A DNA stretch of 64,000 nt from Megaleporinus macrocephalus (taxonomy: Eukaryota > Chordata > Actinopteri > Characiformes > Anostomidae). The notes under the pieces were generated by a model. The model searched no databases, had not been told where the DNA came from, and saw nothing but the letters and a program-made list of their open reading frames with translations. The position numbers were made by a program, and so were the translations under genes. This document shows positions 10,540 to 23,026 of the stretch, one piece after another. Every line of letters starts with the position of its first letter. Position 1 is the first letter of the stretch. The stretch covers positions 6,152,538-6,216,537 of the forward strand of contig CM038704.1 in assembly GCA_021613375.1 (NCBI GenBank), given 5' to 3'.

Positions 10540-12830
10540 CTAAAATGTTCCTTAAAGGGCCCATATCAGGGAAAAGGAACATGAGGGGGAACCACTGAGA
10601 GCAAGCAAGACTCTCAAAATAAGAAACCATACACGAACATGAGAAGGAACCACTGACTGAAGAACCAAGACTCTAAAGAAGGAACTACTTAAAGGCATGA
10701 TAAAGGACTAATGAGAAGAGTAAAGACTAAAAAAGCGAAACCATCTAAGAGCTCAACGAAGAACCATTGAGAGAAACCCTGACCCAAAATGAGAAGCTAT
10801 GTAAGAGCATGATGAAAAACCACTAAGAAGAGCCCAGACTCGAAAGGACAAACCATCCAAGAGCAAGTTGAAGAACCAAGACTTGAAAGAGAGAAACTCA
10901 GAGCATGTCAAATGAACCAAGAATCCAGAAGGAACTCCCTAAGAGTCTGAGGGGGGAGAACAACTGAAAAGAACCAAGATTCTAAAGAAGGAACTACTCA
11001 AGGGCATGATAAAGGGCATAATAAATCAAAACCTTCTAAGAGCACAACAAAGAACCACTGAGAGAAACCCTGACCCAAAATGAGAAACCATCTGAGAGCA
11101 TGAAGAACCATAACTTGAAAAAGAGAAACTATATAAGAGCATGTCAGATAAGGTAAGAATCCAGAAGGAGCTCCTTAAGAGTCTGAGTGAGAACCACTAA
11201 GAAGAACCAAGACTCAATAGGAGAAACCAATGGGAAACCATCTAATAGCATAAAAAAAACCCACTGAGAGAACCCAAGAATCAAAAGGAGGAACGTCCCA
11301 AGAGCATGAGGAGGAACCACTATGAGGAACCTAGGCCCAAAATGAGAAACTATGTAAGAGCATGATGGAGAACCACTAAGAGACAAGACTTGAAAGGACA
11401 AACCATCTAAGAGCATAAGAAAAAAAAACACTGAGCATGTCAGATAAACCAAGAATCCAGAAGGAACTCCCTAAGAGTCTGAGGGAGAACCACTGAGAAG
11501 AACCAAGACTCTAAAAAAGGAACTATTTAAGGGCAGGATAAAGGACTAATGAGAAGAGTGAAGACTCTGCAAACCCTGACACAAAATTAGAAACCGTCTA
11601 AGAGCATGTTGAAGAGCCACTAAGAAGAACCAAGACTTGAAAAGAGAAACTACCTAAGAGCATAAGAAAAAAAAAACACTGAGAGAAACCAAAAATCGAG
11701 AGGAAAAACCACGGAGAGGAACCACTGAGAAGAACCAAGTCTCAAGAGAAGAAACCATCTAAGAGCATGAGGAAGAACCACAGAGAAGAACCAACATTCA
11801 AAAGACAGAACTACCTTAAAGCATGAGATGAACCAGGGCCTTCTGGATTCTTAAGAGTCTGAGGGAGAACCAGTACTCAATAGAAGAGACCATCTAAAAA
11901 ATACCCACAGAGAGATCCCAAGAATCAAAAGGAGGAACTTCCCAAGAGCGTGAGGAAGAACCACTGAGAGGAACCTAGTCCCAAAATAAGAAACCATGCA
12001 AGAGCATGATGAAGAACCACTGATAAGAATCAAGACTCAAAATGAGAAACTATCTAAGAACATGAGAAAACCACTGAGAAGAGCCAATACTTGAAACATG
12101 GAACTCCTTTAGAGCATAATAAAGAGCTAAAGAGAATAATACAAGACTTGAAAGAAAACAGAGCATTAGATCATTAGGAAGAACCACTGGGAGAAAGCAA
12201 GACTCAAAAAAGGAATTTCTTGAGAGCACAAGGAGAAACAGTGAGAGGAACAAAGACTCAACAGTAGACCATTTAGAAGCATGAGGAAGAATCAAAATTC
12301 CCTAAGAGCATGATGAATAGACTCTGAAAAGAACCAAGACTGCTAAGGAGAAACCATTTAAGAGCATGAAGAAGAACCACGGAGAGAAACCAAGACCTAA
12401 AATGAGAAACCACATAAAAACATGAGGGAGTACCACTGAGAAGAATCAAGAGTCAAAAGAAGGAACTCCTTAAGAGCATGATTAAGGACTAATGAGAAGA
12501 ACCAAGACTCAAAAGGAGATACCATCTAAGAGCATGAGGGAGTACCAATGAGAAAAACCAAGATTCAAAAGCTGGAACTCCCTAAGAGCATGAAGAAGAG
12601 CCACTGAGAAGAACCAAGACTGCTATGGAGAAACCATTCAAGAGCACAAGGAGGAACCAGTGAGAGGAACCAAAAGTTAAGAAGAGCAAAAATCATTGAG
12701 AGGTACCAAGACTCAATAGGAGAGAGCCTAATGAAAACCTGCATAAGCAACAGTTGCTTGGTTAATGAAGGAACTAAGAGGAACCAAGTCTCAAGAGAAG
12801 ATCCAGGAGGTTACTGTTAAGGAACCTGGA
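10540..12830. repeat. Degenerate purine-rich tandem array, unit about 56 bp
   Basis: About 2.3 kb made of recurring words in constant order: aagagcatga, ggaagaaccactgag, aagaaccaagactc, aaaaggagaaaccatct. The unit is about 56 bp where intact, but lengths vary and copies differ strongly, so the array is old. Almost all purines lie on the plus strand. Minus-strand frames read as repeated hydrophobic SSQWFF/MLLDG-like stretches; there is no start, splice or homology support for a protein. Confidence 0.85.
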
Positions 12831-14260
12831 GGACAGCTGGTTGCGTCAGACATGTTACAACACGATGGGTTTATTAAAAAATAAATAAATCACTAAACAT
12901 AATGACAGACGTTGAGACAGATGTGGCTGTAGATTTGGGCCCATGCAAGTGATTAATGAACACCTGAAAGCTATAAGTACTTCATCATCTCGTGTGTAAT
13001 TCTTATTATTTTACAGTACACGGTGCAGGAGTGTGTCCTGCGGGAGCCGGGCAGGAGAGGCCAAGATCACCCAGGGGAGTCTGACCCGAGACACTGGAGA
13101 GGTCATTCGCTCATCTCAAAGATTTATTTCTTCACCCGTAAAACACCCCTCCTGCGTGTATTGCATTTTATAACTCTTGGACAGGCGTTCGGGAACATGC
13201 AATGAAAGGTAAGGGGAACGAATGCTAAATTTAAAAACAGGGCTGCAGGGCTAGTGTTACTTCGCTCAGCACACAACGCAAGAGTCGCAAGAAATGCAAC
13301 ACAACACGTTTCAGTGAAATGAGACTAACTAGAGCCTCGTTTTGATTTATACATGGTCGTTGTGCTGCTGAGTCCTAGGCTGGTACAGGCTGGGAATACT
13401 AGCAACTCTGAGGAACACACCTGGAAAAGTGATCTTATTCCAGGTGGTTGTTAGCAGCTTAGTTATTTCTGTAGCTATTCATTTTTGAATTATTAGCAAT
13501 TTAAAAATGCCACATAAAATGTAATATATTGCTAATAAATGTGGTGTCTAATATAGACACCTAAGCTGATTGTTTATCTGATCACTAAGTGTATTTACAC
13601 CACCAGATCTGATTAGAACAGATGTAAATAATCATATATACACTACAAAGTAACATGAATATCTTATTGTGAGAGAAGTAGATCAGATCTTGAGCTCCAG
13701 TTTGAAGAACAAAGTGTAGTTTCAGATTTCTCCTGGACGCCCCAGACATTGTATGAATGTATTCAGTTCCTTCAGCAGTAATCTTGATTTAGCTTAATGA
13801 AGTACTGAGCAGTCAAAATAGGTATTAGATGAGAACTGTAGAAGTAGAAGCTTGGAAAGGGTTAAATAAACACCTTGATGTATGTAAAAGCACTACTTAC
13901 TCTATTAATACTGAGTAAATATTTCAATAATAAAGTGTTTTCTGAGTAAATAAAAGCTTCCTATCTGGAGAAAAAATCGTTTTAAATAATAATAAAGCCC
14001 CCTAGTGCCTCAAACTTTTGCACAGTGCTACAGTGCAATGTAAATGCAATTAAATTTGTTTTGTGCATGTATACATACATATGTGTGCACATTCATGTTG
14101 TTTGCTGTCACATTTATTCTCAGCACAAATGAGTGCCGTTTATTTTACAGGGTTTTCAACATTTAGTAGCCATAATATTCAATTATAGGCCATAATCTCA
14201 TTTCAGGTTCAAATAACACTGAAGTACCAAGAGGCAAACTAATGTCTGTGTGTTTACAGT
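12831..14260. other. Intergenic DNA, no gene recognised
   Basis: Unique sequence without recognised repeats or coding homology. A pyrimidine stretch ending in TTTTACAG at 13010-13017 precedes an open 36-codon stretch; see rejected items. Confidence 0.4.
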
Positions 14261-14269
14261 ATATTCAAA

Positions 14270-15133
14270 TACACACATGGCCACAGGTGTATAAAACCAG
14301 CACCTAATCATGCAGACTGCTTCTACACACATTAGTAAAGAATGGGTCGCTCTCAGGAGCTCAGTAAACTCCAGCGTGGTATCGTGATAGGACGCCACCT
14401 GTGCAACAAGTCCAGTGGTGAAGTTTCCTCACTACTAAATATTCCACAGTGGACTGTCAGTGGTGTTCTAACAAAGTGGAAGTGATTGAGAATGACAGCA
14501 ACTCAGACACCAAGTGGTAGAACACGTACAATGACAGAGCAGGTCAGCGGATGCTGAGGAGCATAGAGCACAGAGGTCACCGACTTTCTACAGAGTCGAT
14601 CACTACAGACCTCCAAACTTCATGTGGTCTTCAGATCAGCTCAAGAACAGAGTGTAGAGAGCTTTATGGAATGGGTTTCCATGGCCGAGCAGCTGCATCC
14701 AAGCCTTACATCACCAAGAACAATGCAGAGCGTGGGATGCAGTGGTGTAACGCATGTTTCAACATGACTGCACACCAGTGCACAAAGCATGGATGGATGA
14801 ACGAGTTCTGTGTGGAAGAACTGGACTGGACTGTAGAGTCCTGACCTCAACCTGATAGAACATTTTGGGATGAATGAGAGCGGAGACTGTGAGCCAGACC
14901 TGCTCTCGTATTGAGTTTGACCTCACACATGTGCTTCTGGAAGAACTGTTGGTCAAACATTCCCATAAACACTCTCCTAAACCGTGTGGAGACCAGTCCC
15001 AGAAGAGCTGAAGCTGTTATAGCTGCAAAGGTTGGGACGACATCATATTAAACCCTATGGATTAAGAATGTAACATCACTTAAGTTCATATGCATGTGAA
15101 AGAAGATGGGCGAATACTTTCGGCAATATAGTG
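14270..15133 (+). mobile_element. Tc1/mariner-like element with decayed transposase
   Basis: The plus strand carries a broken transposase reading frame: GRSQELSKLQRGIVIG, then NKSSGEVSSLLNIPQWTVSG (helix-turn-helix of Tc1-like transposases), followed by LQTSCGLQISSRT and [16 protein letters not shown], as in the second DNA-binding segment of fish Tc1-like proteins. The catalytic region is reduced and frameshifted, ending near CVEELDWTVES and PDLNLIEH-like sequence. The right terminus CGGCAATATAGTG ends at 15133 next to TA, the Tc1 target. The left terminus was not found, so the copy is 5'-truncated. Confidence 0.85.
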
Positions 15134-16365
15134 TATATATGCTTTTAGCGATATCCTAATAGTTATAGTTGCCCAGCTATGAAGTCAACTTGGTGAACCA
15201 ATTTTCTACAGCGCCACCATGAGGCTGACCAACACTGCAGCAAACAATGACAACATAACGTCTTAATTTTGTATGATCATTTTGTGACTTTCTGTGTGCC
15301 CAAGAGGTCACTAAGGGGGTCTCAGACCCGACCGAACCCCATGTATTTTATAGCTTGTTCAGGATTGGTTGACACCCCATGGTTTTGGATTTGTGCAATG
15401 CATGCTGGGTATTGCAGAGAAAATGAGAGTATGTTGATGAAACAATATAAAAAGGTGAATTCTGTTAAACAGATGAGACTGAGGGACATAATGATGTGCT
15501 ACATACTGCAGAACACAACCAATACCACTTTACAAGTTATTTTTTAGCTGCCCTGTTCAATATTTCATAACTTATAACTATAACATGGGCCTGAATTTAA
15601 TTAATAAAAGACGTCTATATTCAGACAATGAAAAAAATAAGTTTCAGATGTTCTAGAGTGTCCACTGTGACACTTTCCTGACATGGTCCATGCATTATTT
15701 AGCTTTAATAAATCATATTGTCAGTGGAAAAGGTCTAAATGAGGTGTTAATGATATAGCAAGGTGTAGCCTGACTGACGTGCTATATATAGCCCTGATAT
15801 CATCTTCGGGTTTCACTTCTTCGTCATCAATTTATTATTAAACTCTGAAAATTTTCCATCCATTCTCTGTACAGTAGGGAGCACGATAACAGGTTCTGCT
15901 CTTTCAAGCAGGCATTCCAGCAATGATCATTTCCATAACAGGTAAATATGTGATTCCTCAACTCCCCAAAATGGTATCTAGGTGTTTTTGGTGTTTGTCC
16001 TCTGCAAATGGGCTGTTTTTTTTTTTTTTTTTTAGGGTTGGGGGGGTGGGGTTCCAATTTTGGAGCATTGTCACAAGTTTAACGAGACCTGCGCCAGGAT
16101 GCTGAAGAAGCTATTTTAGAAAGAAACAGCAACAGCTAACTTGATAAATGTCTCAGCCTGCAGCTTATGCGTCGTTGAAAGCCTACCTACTGCAGATCTA
16201 GCAAAAAAACAAAAACATGATTCATCTGAATCTCAGGTATAGAGGTATTAATATACACACCAACAAACAGACAATCCAAAGTCAGGATGTTTAACGTTTT
16301 AGACAAGAAACATTGTCAATTGTTTAAAAACATCTTAAACTGGTGGTGCACTCATGTACACTCAT
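15134..16365. other. Intergenic DNA, no gene recognised
   Basis: Nothing recognisable except a T16 tract at 16017-16033 followed by a G-rich run. Confidence 0.4.
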
Positions 16366-17116
16366 GTTTGCAATATATAAATTTCATCATTCAAGCTTCC
16401 ATAAATTCCTCAGTTTACTGCTAATCTATTGCACAACAGAATTAACCCCTATGTGTTCACACTGGAATTTGATAGAAGCTAATGACAATTGTGAGCATTT
16501 GCAGTTGGGAACATGTTTACAAAATGAAGTAAATAAAACTTCATGAAGTAATTAAGGATAAAAATAATGGTTTATGGTCAAAAACAAAATAATAAAATAA
16601 ACTGATTTAATTAGATTTACCAAAGAGATACTTAGCATACATACAATAACATAGGAAATTAATACGGCGCAGACCTCCAAACTTCAGCTCAAGAACAGAG
16701 CGTAGAGAGCTTCATGGATTGGGTTTCCATGGCCGAGCAGCTGCATCCAAGGCTTACATCACCAAGCACAATGCAAAGCGTCGGATGCAGTGGTGTAACA
16801 TGTTCCAACATGACTCCACACCTGTGCACAAAGCATGGTTGGATGAGAGAGTTCTGTGTGGAGGAACTTAACCAGCCTACACAGAGTCCTGACCTCATAA
16901 AGTAAAAAAGGATTAAAATAATGGTTTTTGATCAAAAACACGATTTTTAATGAACACTTGGAACATTAAATATTGAAATACACTGATTTCAATAGATTTA
17001 CCAAAGAGATACTCAGCAGTACATACGATAACATAGGAAATTAATACGGGGCAGACCTCCAAACTTCATCAGATCAGCTCAAGAACAGAGCGTGGAGAGC
17101 TTCATGGAATGGAACA
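16366..17116. mobile_element. Tandemly duplicated piggyBac-like plus Tc1-like fragments
   Basis: A segment of a piggyBac-type relic (tttcatcattcaagcttcca; aataatggttt..gatcaaaaac) is joined at ggaaattaatacgg to a Tc1-like transposase fragment (cagacctccaaacttca ... [15 protein letters not shown] sequence). The same junction occurs at about 16654 and 17036, 382 bp apart, so the composite was duplicated after it formed. The Tc1 piece at 16680-16900 is homologous to 14605-14845. Confidence 0.75.
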
Positions 17117-17450
17117 CACAATGAATCACTGTCTGTCAGAAATCTGTGTATCAATACTGTGTTTTTGAGAATCGATACAGTATCACCAAACATAATATCC
17201 CAATTTTCGATAATTAGATTTTTTCTTACAACCCCTAGTTAAAACCTAGATAAACAACCAAAAGCACAAGGGCAAGGCAAAGACATGAACAGTAATCAGG
17301 CAAAAGGTCAAACATGGAAAAACAGAGGTAGACAAAATTCAAATGGGCAGAAAAGGACAGAGAACCAGATCCTAAACAAGAAGCCAAACAATACAGGCTG
17401 CTCAGTATGCAATGACTGGTCAACTAGCAATACTTTGCAATGAAAGAGCC
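17117..17450. other. No recognisable feature
   Basis: Unique AT-rich sequence without coding or transposon similarity that I can identify. Confidence 0.35.
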
Positions 17451-17454
17451 AAAC

Positions 17455-17650
17455 AGACTGATATATATCATTGCAGTCCAAAGAAAAACACGTGAACACA
17501 ACATTTGAACACAATAGCTGCTGTTTACATTGTTTACATGTTGAACAGACCAATAGAAATGCTCCAAAACAACTTGGAAAAAATTCTGATTCCATTGACT
17601 TACATTGAAAGATTTGGTCCTCTCCTGTAAAGTTACCGTTTTAGAAAAAC
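17455..17650 (-). mobile_element. Copy of repeat family F (accaatagaaatgctcc)
   Basis: One of at least eight copies in the window of a non-coding repeat with the words gcaagtcaatggaaccaga, ttggagcatttctattggtc and gacagcaacgatatg. Others: 18005-18462, 32540-32730, 35905-35985, 36632-36718, 42121-42300, 49340-49555, 61355-61640. Superfamily unknown. Confidence 0.75.
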
Positions 17651-18004
17651 TTGTTTGTCTTTGAGCAGCCACGACATACAAACAGGTAAATGAAGTACAG
17701 GTGTGTGTGGTTTGAACACTTTGGCGAGGAGCCTCTGTGATTGGCTGTTGGTGGACATGTGATGATGGCCTGTCACTGAGGGGTATTATGGGAAATGGAG
17801 TCCAGGGATTTAACAGAGATAGAGAATGAGTCCAGAAGTGGGACATGTACAAAGGAGCATCCAGGCAAGGCTCTCTGAATGAGGGTGGGATGAGGCTCAC
17901 CACTCTGCCTTCACACTCCAGACTTCTCTAAACTTGAGCTCATCAGAAGTTCTGTGAAGCTCTGTGAAGACCTCACTAAGTAATATATCGTCACCTTTCA
18001 AAGA
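17651..18004. other. No recognisable feature
   Basis: Unique sequence between two oppositely oriented copies of repeat family F. Confidence 0.35.
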
Positions 18005-18462
18005 AAATCTCCCAAATAGTAACTTTACAAGAGAGGACTATAACTGTCTTTACTTTAAATGCAAGTCAATGGAACCAGAACTGTTTTGGTTTGCCCAGGT
18101 TTCCTCCCACAGTCCAAACACATGCATGTTAGGTTAATCGGCATCTCTTAATTTACCCTAGTAAATGTAGTAAGTGTGAGTGTGTGTGAGTGTGTGTTGG
18201 CCATGCAATGGACTGGCGACCTGTCCATGGCGTACCCTGCCTTCACCCAATGATGCTGGGATTGGCTTCAGCCCCCCGTGACCCTGGCTAGCGGGATAAA
18301 GTGGAAGATGATAGATGGATAGATTATTTTGGTCTATTTATCATGAAACATTCACACAATGTAAACATCAGCTGTCATGTTTAAATCATACATAAAAACA
18401 AAATGTGACGAAAATGGGGATGCATGTTTTTCATTGGACAGCAACGATATGCTGCCTTCTAG
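18005..18462 (+). mobile_element. Repeat family F copy, split by a retroposon
   Basis: Homologous to 42121-42300 and 49340-49555. The family sequence is interrupted between ccagaactgttttgg (ending about 18092) and tattttggtctatttatc (starting about 18326) by the retroposon fragment listed separately. Confidence 0.8.
18092..18325 (+). mobile_element. 3' half of fish retroposon inserted in repeat family F
   Basis: Contains gtttcctcccacagtccaaa, aacacatgcatgttaggtt, gactggcgacctgtccatgg and a tail gcgggataaagtggaagatg followed by atagatggatagat, the typical 3' body and short tandem tail of a widespread teleost SINE/LINE-tail family. It is 5'-truncated. The same family forms the host of the 30-bp minisatellite near 871. 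Confidence 0.8.
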
Positions 18463-18547
18463 ATGTCTTTTTCAAAGACGTCCATGATTTTTTCAACATC
18501 ATCAATACCAAAAAACATTCTGCACATGTACAAGAGCAAGGCTGCTT

Positions 18548-18549
<2 letters not shown>

Positions 18550-18633
<84 letters not shown>
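18550..18633. repeat. (CAA)n microsatellite
   Basis: 28 uninterrupted CAA/ACA triplets. Poly-Q, poly-N and poly-L open frames over it are not genes. Confidence 0.98.
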
Positions 18634-18637
<4 letters not shown>

Positions 18638-18654
18638 GCCCCTGTACAGTTGAC

Positions 18655-18865
18655 CTGTAGAAGTGTGGGCTAGAGGTTAGGGAACGAGCCTTGTGACTGG
18701 AAGGTAGCCGGTTCGATCCCGTCAACACACACTGACAACACACGACTGAAGTGCCCACTGCTTTGGGCAAGTTACCCCCTAGTATGTCTGTTCATTTGTG
18801 TGAGTGTTTCACTGCACAGATGGATTAAATACGGAGAATTTTCCTCTGGGATCAATAAAGCACCT
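18655..18865 (+). mobile_element. tRNA-derived SINE
   Basis: Head with gtgtgggctagaggttaggg and a polymerase III B-box-like word GGTTCGATCCC at 18709-18719, followed by ctgctttgggcaagttaccc and a 3' end gggatcaataaagcacctat with a short CTAT tail. This is the arrangement of fish tRNA-SINEs. Confidence 0.75.
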
Positions 18866-19190
18866 ATCTATATTAAAAAAAATTGGATACATGCTCAAGC
18901 TTCTTTTATTGAAGTCCATAGTTAACACCAGCACAAAGATACAAACTAACAAAACAACAAAGACCGAGCAACTGAAAAAAAATAATTTTCTACATATTCC
19001 AAATCTTAACTTTAACAATTCTCCATCCACTTCCATGTCTTACTGCCTGATGAGTTCATTTAAGGTCCAATGACCATTGCAGAGTAACTGAATTTTCTTT
19101 ATAAAACATGCCAAAATCTATGTTTTACTTGCATGGATATTTTTCCCTAATATGTTAAAATTTAGAAAAAAAATAAATAAGAATTCTATG
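18866..19190. other. No recognisable feature
   Basis: AT-rich unique sequence; short open frames without support. Confidence 0.35.
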
Positions 19191-19199
19191 TTAGAATTT

Positions 19200-19492
19200 A
19201 AAAAATGTTTCGAATTTAAGTTTAACACTTAAACGGCAAGTGAAAACCTGATTTACACCTGAACTGCTCATACCCACACTTTGTTCTAAATGTTAGTGGA
19301 GAACCAAAGATTCTAGTAGAAAATAAAGGGTTAAAACATTGTGTTCTAAATGCTTTAACTTGTTAGCAAAACACAAATATGATACAAAACGAAACTCATA
19401 TATGCAGCGTTAATTGGATTATTATTATTATTATTATTATTGAACATCTAACTTTGGGAACTGTTTCATGATTCAGGCTTTAAAGGGTTAAT
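19200..19492 (+). mobile_element. TTAA-flanked repeat relic (piggyBac-like), copy 1
   Basis: Shares aaagggttaaaaca, a tgtgttctaaatgctttaac block, a gatacaaaacgaaactc block, an (ATT)n run and the right end caggctttaaagggttaa with the copy at 25131-25645. Termini of CCCTTTAA type next to TTAA suggest piggyBac-like transposition. Confidence 0.55.
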
Positions 19493-20195
19493 ATGACTTG
19501 GTTTTACCAAGCCATCAGGCCAAAATGAGTAGTTAAAGTTTATATGCAAAGTAGAAAGAAAAAAAAGCATGAAAACTATAAACTATAAACTGTTCACAAA
19601 AGTTGGCCCAATAATTAGCTAATTAGTTAATAAGCTGGTGCATTAAAACAGAACAAACATGAAAATGTGCAGAGGACGGCTGAAGCAGGACTGCTCTAGA
19701 AGCTCTGAGATGAATGTAGACAAGTCCAGACTGGATGTGGAGGGTCAGATTTACAGCTCTCTCCTCTATAAAGAATGACACGGCATGACAGCTGTGCGTG
19801 CCTCCTCCTCCGAGTGTTTTGGAAAAGTACTTTGCAAGCCAACGTTACAAAGTATTTCCCCCATCAGTAGCACGCCGGGTCGTATACTGTCAGGGACAAA
19901 AGTGACAGATTGTTTTAAGGGCTGAGTTGTGTACGTGCAAAAGAGCCCATATCCGACATTTCCTCCAGTCCACTTACGACAGTTATATCTGTTTATAAAT
20001 CAAACACAGCCATAATTCATAATTATTATTAATTGACATCAAGTCATTTCCGGCGTCCATGTGGATAATGTTTCTCTGCAACATTGTGTTTTGAGTATTT
20101 AGTATTCAGGCGTCTTATTTTAACTTTTATTCATCTGTCTTGTTACTGGTTAGCCTTTTCCTTTTTTATTCAATTTTCAGTTCATTTTACAAGTT
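19493..20195. other. No recognisable feature
   Basis: Unique sequence. The word gagtatttagtattc at 20093 recurs at about 20257 within the first units of the adjacent minisatellite. Confidence 0.35.
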
Positions 20196-22520
20196 CCAAA
20201 CTCTGATAGTGAGTCACTGTAATACCACTTTGTACCTGAAGAGGTGATAGTGAGTTTGAGTATTTAGTATTCTCTGTAACACCACTTTGTACCTGAAGAG
20301 GTGATAGTGAGATACTGTAGTACCACTTAGTACCTGAAGAGGTGATAGTGAGTCACTGTAGTACCACCAAATGTAGTACGATTTGGTTCTGGTCCATGCA
20401 GGCCATTACATAATTACTCTGTGCTGACCTGAGAGTCAGCCACTGCCCCCTACTGGCAGAACTCATTACGCCTCGTTACAAAAGAAGCACTGATAACAAA
20501 CAGAAAAAGCATCTTTCAAGGGTTCTGAAGAGGTGATAGTGAGTCACAGTAGTACCACTTTGTATCTGAAGAGGTGATAGTGAGTCACTGTAGTACCACT
20601 TTGTACCTGAAGAGGTGATAGTGAGTCACTGTAGTACCACTTTGTACCTGAAGAGGTGATTTTGAGTCCCTGTAGTACCACTTTGTACCGGAAGAGGTGA
20701 TAGTGAGTCACTGGTAGTATCACTTTGTACCTGAAGAGGTGATAGTGAGTCACTATAATACCACTTTGTACCGAAAGAGGTGATAGTGAGTCACTGTAGT
20801 ACCACTTTGTACCTGAAGAGGTGATAGTGAGTCACTGTAGTACCACTTTGTACCTGAAGAGGTGATAATGAGTCACTGTAATACCACTTTGTACCGGAAG
20901 AGGTGATAGTGAGTCACTGTAGTACCACTTTGTACCGGAAGAGGTGATAGTGAGTCACTGTAGTACCACTTTGTACCTGAAGAGGTGATAGTGAGTCACT
21001 GTAATACCACTTTGTACCTGAAGAGGTGATAGTGAGTCACTGTAGTACCACTTTGTACCTGAAGAGGTGATAGTGAGTCACTGGTAGTATCACTTTGTAC
21101 CAGAAGAGGTGATAGTGAGTCACTATAATACCACTTTGTACCGAAAGAGGTGATAGTGAGTCACTGTAGTACCACTTTGTACCGGAAGAGGTGATAGTGA
21201 GTCACTGTAGTGCCACTTTGTACCTGAAGAGGTGATAGTGAGTCACTGTAATACCACTTTGTACCTGAAGAGGTGATAGTGAGTCACTGTAGTACCACTT
21301 TGTACCTGAAGAGGTGATAGTGAGTCACTGTAATTCCACCTTGTACCGGAATAGGTGATAGTGAGTCACTGTAGTGCCACTTTGTACCGGAAGAGGTGAT
21401 AGTGAGTCACTGTAGTACCACTTTGTACCTGAAGAGGTGATAGTGAGTCACTGTAATTCCACCTTGTACCTGAAGAGGTGATAGTGAGTCACTGTAGTGC
21501 CACTTTGTACCGGAAGAGGTGATAGTGAGTCACTGTAGTACCACTTTGTACCTGAAGAGGTGATAGTGAGTCACTGTAATACCACTTTGTACCTGAAGAG
21601 GTGATAGTGAGTCACTGTAATACCACTTTGTACCGAAAGAGGTGATAGTGAGTCACTGTAGTACCATTTTGTACCTGAAGAGGTGATAGTGAGTCACTGT
21701 AATACCACTTTGTACCTGAAGAGGTGATAGTGAGTCACTGTAATACCACTTTGTACCGAAAGAGGTGATAGTGAGTCACTGTAGTACCACTTTGTACCGA
21801 AAGAGGTGATAGTGAGTCACTGTAATACCACTTTGTACCGAAAGAGGTGATAGTGAGTCACTGTAATACCACTTTGTACCTGAAGAGGTGATAGTGAGTC
21901 ACTGTAATACCACTTTGTACCTGAAGAGGTGATAGTGAGTCACTGTAATACCACTTTGTACCGAAAGAGGTGATAGTGAGTCACTGTAGTACCATTTTGT
22001 ATCTGAAGAGGTGATAGTGAGTCACTGTAGTACCACACTGTACCGGAAGAGGTGATAGTGAGTCACTGTAGTGCCACTTTGTACCTGAAGAGGTGATAGT
22101 GAGTCACTGTAGTACCACTTTGTACCTGAAGAGGTGATAGTGAGTCACTGTAGTGCCACTTTGTAACTGAAGAGGTGATAGTGAGTCACTGTAGTGCCAC
22201 TTTGTACCTGAAGAGGTGATAGTGAGTCACGTAGTGCCACTTTGTTCCTGAAGAGGTGATAGTGAGTCACTGTAGTGCCACTTTGTACCTGAAGAGGTGA
22301 TAGTGAGTCACTGTAGTGCCACTTTGTACCTGAAGAGGTGATAGTGAGTCACGTAGTGCCACTTTGTTCCTGAAGAGGTGATAGTGAGTCACTGTAGTGC
22401 CACTTTGTACCTGAAGAGGTGATAGTGAGTCACTGTAATACCACTTTGTACCGAAAGAGGTGATAGTGAGTCACTGCAATACCACTTTGTACCTGAAGAG
22501 ATGATAGTGAGTCACTGTAT
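20196..22520. repeat. 41-bp minisatellite, about 50 units
   Basis: Units of 41 bp beginning gaagaggtgatagtgagtca followed by ctgtagtaccactttgtacc. Regular from 20527 to 22516; three or four disordered units precede a 148-bp non-array segment (20377-20524). Variants (taccgg, taccga, tgcc, attcc) occur in runs, showing block duplication. A single diverged unit-like word (aggtgatagtaagtcactgt) is found at 26606. Confidence 0.97.
20377..20524. repeat. 148-bp segment inside array, duplicated at 23027-23174
   Basis: Starts tacgatttggttctggtcc and ends atctttcaagggtt. It is nearly identical, same orientation and same length, to 23027-23174; I count three differences. Confidence 0.95.
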
Positions 22521-23026
22521 TGTGGAGTAGAATCAGTCCAACATGTGAGGATGAGGAAGTTGGCTGCTGCCCGGATGCCGTATTCTAACCTCTTGTAACT
22601 CATGCCACATCATTTGAGTACAGGCAGCCAATGAAAGATCAGTAAAACCTGTGTTCTGATTGGCTGCCCTGCATTCTAACTCACTCATAAAGCCATCCAG
22701 ACTAAAACACTCCTTATGGCTTTGGCGTGAATGGGCGGAGCTAAGCTGACCTGAGTGGAATAAACAGATGTATGTTACTGTTGTTTCATGACATCACACA
22801 AAAAAAATCTATGAATTAAAACGTTTTTGTAACATACTTTTAATATCCGAACTCCAGGAATCTGGATCTTTGCTTTTCTCTCATATAAGCCCCTCCATGT
22901 GCCCCCCTGCAGCGCTCCGGTGGGGTTGTGGGTTCACAGATGGAAAACCAAATCGGGTTCAGCCGGATATACGCAATGGCGCTTGGATATGTTTGGTGAC
23001 ATGTTGCTATGATGCAGTGGCCCTGA
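22521..23026. other. Unique DNA between array and second 148-bp copy
   Basis: No gene recognised. Contains gaatgggcggagct near 22728. Confidence 0.35.

Noticed and set aside
11144..12295. Minus-strand hydrophobic open frames as membrane proteins
   Set aside because: They follow the degenerate purine-rich tandem array and are interrupted repeatedly.
13018..13205. Possible coding exon after a TTTTACAG acceptor-like site
   Set aside because: The 36 or so open codons show no recognised domain, no convincing donor, and no neighbouring exons.
18709..18719. Functional tRNA gene
   Set aside because: Only a B-box-like word within a SINE head; no cloverleaf or A box of a true tRNA was evident.
18405..18770. 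Poly-Q, poly-N and poly-L proteins
   Set aside because: Produced by the (CAA)n microsatellite between two repeats; no coding support.
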